Below, piece by piece: positions 61,029-64,000 of a stretch of 64,000 nucleotides of DNA. Below the pieces are notes generated by a model. That model was not told the origin of the DNA, did no database searches, and worked only from the letters and a program-made list of their open reading frames with translations. The translations under genes and the position numbers were made by a program. How positions within the stretch are numbered: position 1 is the first letter of the stretch; each line of letters starts with the position of its first letter. This DNA comes from Pycnopodia helianthoides (taxonomy: Eukaryota > Echinodermata > Asteroidea > Forcipulatida > Asteriidae): positions 1 to 64,000 of the forward strand of contig JASTWB010000066.1 of assembly GCA_032158295.1 (NCBI GenBank), given 5' to 3'.

Positions 61029-61406
61029 CTAAGAGCTTGACTTGGCGGTCTTCTTGGGCAGCAGGACGGCTTGGATGTTGGGAAGTACACCGCCCTGGGC
61101 AATGGTGACACCGCTGAGCAACTTGTTCAACTCTTCGTCATTTCGGATTGCGAGCTGGAGATGACGGGGGTTGATTCTTGACTTCTTGTTGTCCCGAGCA
61201 GCATTGCCAGCAAGTTCCAGGATTTCTGCTGTCAGGTACTCCATGACTGCCGCCAAGTAGACAGGTGCCCCAGCACCCACACGCTGACCGTAGTTGCCCT
61301 TCTTCAAGTAGCGGTGGACTCTTCCTACGGGAAACTGAAGTCCGGCCCGTGAGGATCTGCTCTTAGCCTTGGTTCTGGCCTTTCCGCTCTTACCGCGTCC
61401 AGTCAT
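61029..61406 (-). CDS. H2A: Histone H2A (repeat 9)
   Basis: Intact, 125 residues, protein identical to the repeat 7 and 8 copies, including Asn79. The upstream frame stays open for over 100 codons because the CAA tract reads as poly-Leu; this is not part of the protein. Confidence 0.97.
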   Translation of the reverse strand: MTGRGKSGKARTKAKSRSSRAGLQFPVGRVHRYLKKGNYGQRVGAGAPVYLAAVMEYLTAEILELAGNAARDNKKSRINPRHLQLAIRNDEELNKLLSGVTIAQGGVLPNIQAVLLPKKTAKSSS

Positions 61407-61672
61407 GGCTGTTTGTTGATATACTGAGCGAAGAAACTGAAAAGGCAAGCTGTGCGAATTGTACTTTGGTGGTAATGACACCGGGGACTGTCAGGAGGGT
61501 ACTTATGGCGTTCAGGGGGATCCTCAATGCACCAATCAGGTTTCTCCTCGCATGGACGCGCCGGGTTCAGCGGAGCATCCTCGGCGGGGTTGACCGCTGT
61601 AGTCCGGGGGATGATTACTGTTGTCCCACCGACGGAAAACAAGACGAAGAAGGAGAAGAAGGAGAAGAAGAA

Positions 61673-61725
<53 letters not shown>

Positions 61726-62328
61726 GCAACAAGAAAACCAAAGAAAAGTAATGCCGCGATATACCCGAAACTGACAAAACCCGTGTTCGTTTTTGTGTTG
61801 GTCTGAGTTAGCTAACTTTCGGTCGTGAAGGTTGTTGTTGTAAGAGTATAGTAGTAAGACGCAATGACACCCCCCCCCCCCTAAAAGAAAGTAATAACAA
61901 TAACGACATCGACAAAAATAGAAGCAAATAACAGAAGTTAAGTAAAGCGGCACTTACACACAAGGTTACGCCTCCATAAGTCCGAGTTTTGGGCCAGTCT
62001 CTTGGCGTGACTCGATGTCACACAGTTGCATCAAGAACAATATGAAAGCCAGGCGTGGTCTTTGAACTCTTCCTATAAGCAGAAAAGAAAATACCCCAAA
62101 ATATGTTTTAATAAGCGGTGCAAAATATTAACACGTTCTTCAAGAATCAAAATGATTGTTGTTTTGTATAGTTATCCTTAAAAACGGGGAGTATAGTAGA
62201 GTAGTAGAAAATTTCAATAGGGATTCTTTTCTTTTTAATCTTTCCTAAAATGATTTCCTTGTTAACCCTGTTGTTTTATAAGAACACACAACACGCATGT
62301 TATTTAGTCTCTCTTTGGGAAATGTGTT
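61407..62328 (-). other. H2A-H2B spacer with H2A promoter (repeat 9)
   Basis: Holds the H2A promoter, the GAA/CAA tract (about 61,645-61,725) and the 12-C tract (61,870-61,881). The section 61,900-62,290 is AT-rich with no gene that I recognise; it ends with the H2B downstream element CCAAAGAGAGA. Confidence 0.75.
61645..61725. repeat. GAA / (CAA)n microsatellite, repeat 9
   Basis: CAA part 61,676-61,725, about 16-17 triplets, the same length as in repeat 7. Confidence 0.96.
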
Positions 62329-62344
62329 GGCTCTGAAAAGAGCC
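62329..62344 (-). terminator. H2B 3' stem-loop (repeat 9)
   Basis: Consensus GGCTCTTTTCAGAGCC. Confidence 0.95.
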
Positions 62345-62373
62345 GTTTGGATTGTGCATGACCCCGAGTCAGC

Positions 62374-62742
62374 CTATTTTGAAGTCGTGTACTTGGTGAC
62401 CGCCTTGGTGCCCTCGCTGACAGCATGCTTGGCCAGCTCACCGGGGAGAAGGAGACGGACTGCAGTCTGGACTTCCCGGCTTGTGATGGTCGATTTCTTG
62501 TTGTAGTGTGCCAATCGAGAAGACTCGGCGGCAATGCGCTCAAAGATGTCGTTGACGAAGCTGTTCATGATGGACATGGCCTTGCTGGAAATACCCGTGT
62601 CGGGATGGACCTGCTTCATGACCTTGTAGATGTAAATACCGTAGCTCTCCTTGCGGCGACGTCGCCTCTTCTTGTCTGTTCGGAGCGGGCCCTTGGTGTT
62701 ACCGGCTTTCTTCTGTCCCTTTCCACTTGCTTTGGGAGGCAT
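62374..62742 (-). CDS. H2B: Histone H2B (repeat 9)
   Basis: Intact, 122 residues, identical in protein to the other two whole copies. ATG 62,740-62,742; stop TAG 62,374-62,376. Between H3 and H2A on the same strand, as in repeat 8. Confidence 0.97.
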   Translation of the reverse strand: MPPKASGKGQKKAGNTKGPLRTDKKRRRRRKESYGIYIYKVMKQVHPDTGISSKAMSIMNSFVNDIFERIAAESSRLAHYNKKSTITSREVQTAVRLLLPGELAKHAVSEGTKAVTKYTTSK

Positions 62743-63482
62743 GATGAGTAGAGTATTTCTTTCAAGCGTACTGAATAGGTGGACTAAATCAGGCTGATGG
62801 ATGTAACACCGGATGACGTTTAGCTTTATACTGCGACCAGAGGATCCGGTGTCCAGTGGGCATTGTTCAAATTCGCGCCTCGCTGTGTGAGCAGTGAAGC
62901 GGTCCGATGATTGTCTAATTATTGCTGAACCCGACTCCACAGGGCGATCCCAATAGTTTCCCCTCCACGAAAAGTTACTATTATTATTTTATCAAAATAA
63001 TAAACGAAATAGAAACTCAAATCAAGTGGAAGTGTGTAAGAATTCAACAAGCAATAATAGAGAATGTTGAATAAAAATGAAAGTGACACAAGCTCCTTGT
63101 TCCGATGTATTTGTGTATTTAAGCTTTAGTAAGAATACATTCAGTGTGCAGATGGTTTTCGAGAATGTATAAAACATAGAGACCAAAAACATCGCATAGA
63201 ACGAATGGTTGGGCCAACGGCTGAAAGTCACCCGCAGAAAGAAAGAAACGACATAAAGAGACAGAAACTGTTATGTAACAGTTTACAGTTATATATATAA
63301 TAGAGCAGTCGAACTTCATAATTCGACAAAAGAAACAAAGTGTTATCTATTGAGGCTGACTTATCTTACTTATTTAACGAGGAGACCTAATATTGCGGCG
63401 TATAGCTATAATTCATTAATTTTTTATTTTGTAAAGAAAACGATGACATTGGGCATGATTATAATCTCTTCCAAGAAGTGGT
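62743..63482 (-). other. H2B-H3 spacer with H2B promoter (repeat 9)
   Basis: Contains TATAAAG (62,824-62,830) and GGATCC (62,842-62,847) of H2B. Further on, two inverted repeats flank a TA run: AACTGTTA-TG-TAACAGTT (63,266-63,283) and GTCGAA/TTCGAC (63,308-63,327). The deletion that shortens repeat 7 breaks inside this stretch. No gene seen. Confidence 0.75.
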
Positions 63483-63498
63483 GGCTCTGAAAAGAGCC
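63483..63498 (-). terminator. H3 3' stem-loop (repeat 9)
   Basis: Consensus stem-loop, 31 nt after the H3 stop. Confidence 0.95.
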
Positions 63499-63529
63499 GT
63501 TTTGATTAGTAGAAACGAGTTTTCATTTC

Positions 63530-63949
<420 letters not shown>

Positions 63950-64000
63950 TCACTGTTTTCCAAATTTTGTGTGTTCTGGTCCAATTCCCGAGCAGTTTCT

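Overview
The window is a tandem array of replication-dependent core histone genes from an animal, with one U2 snRNA gene in each repeat. All genes lie on the minus strand. In the direction of transcription the order is U2 - H4 - H3 - H2B - H2A. The full repeat is about 5,136 bp, measured between equivalent points of the two best copies (H2A stop at 55,893 and 61,029). No H1 and no 5S rRNA gene was seen. The core histones are intronless, end in the metazoan histone 3' stem-loop plus a purine-rich downstream element, and have GATCC/TATA/CCAAT promoter elements of the kind known from sea urchin histone genes. H2A begins [19 protein letters not shown] and H2B ends VTKYTTSK, which points to an echinoderm or other marine deuterostome. 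That placement is an inference from remembered family features.

Layout. Positions 1-10,013: repeat 1, moderately degraded in sequence, with its U2 gene split by a ~5.0 kb insertion (about 4,922-9,955). The insertion is a minus-strand non-LTR retrotransposon with a reverse transcriptase and a restriction-like endonuclease (RLE) domain, and an apparent ~15 bp target-site duplication. It resembles the U2-targeting RLE elements known as Utopia. Positions 10,014-29,455: four more copies (repeats 2-5), increasingly degraded. Positions 29,456-30,500: unassigned, low-complexity sequence with a ~480 bp complex island. Positions 30,500-48,385: almost only homopolymer runs, with no credible genes. Positions 48,387-64,000: clean sequence with repeat 6 (partial: H2B, H3, H4, U2), repeat 7 (truncated: H2A and H2B only), repeat 8 (complete) and repeat 9 (H2A, H2B, H3, then the window ends).

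The first 48 kb should be read with caution. The degraded copies differ from the clean ones mainly by bases replaced with a copy of a neighbouring base and by run-length changes, and this worsens along the sequence until only homopolymers remain. That looks like base-calling or consensus failure in an assembly gap filled with poor long-read sequence, not biological decay. Even the clean part keeps single-base indels that frameshift one H2B, two H3 and one H4 copy.

The histone genes encode the S-phase nucleosome core proteins. U2 is the spliceosomal snRNA that pairs with the intron branch point. It sits only ~219 bp upstream of H4 and carries its own 3' box, so the array combines two specialised, non-polyadenylated Pol II transcript classes. 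The findings most worth following are the U2-inserted retrotransposon, the U2-histone linkage, the atypical 15-nt H2A stem-loop, and the truncated repeat with a 3-bp microhomology junction.
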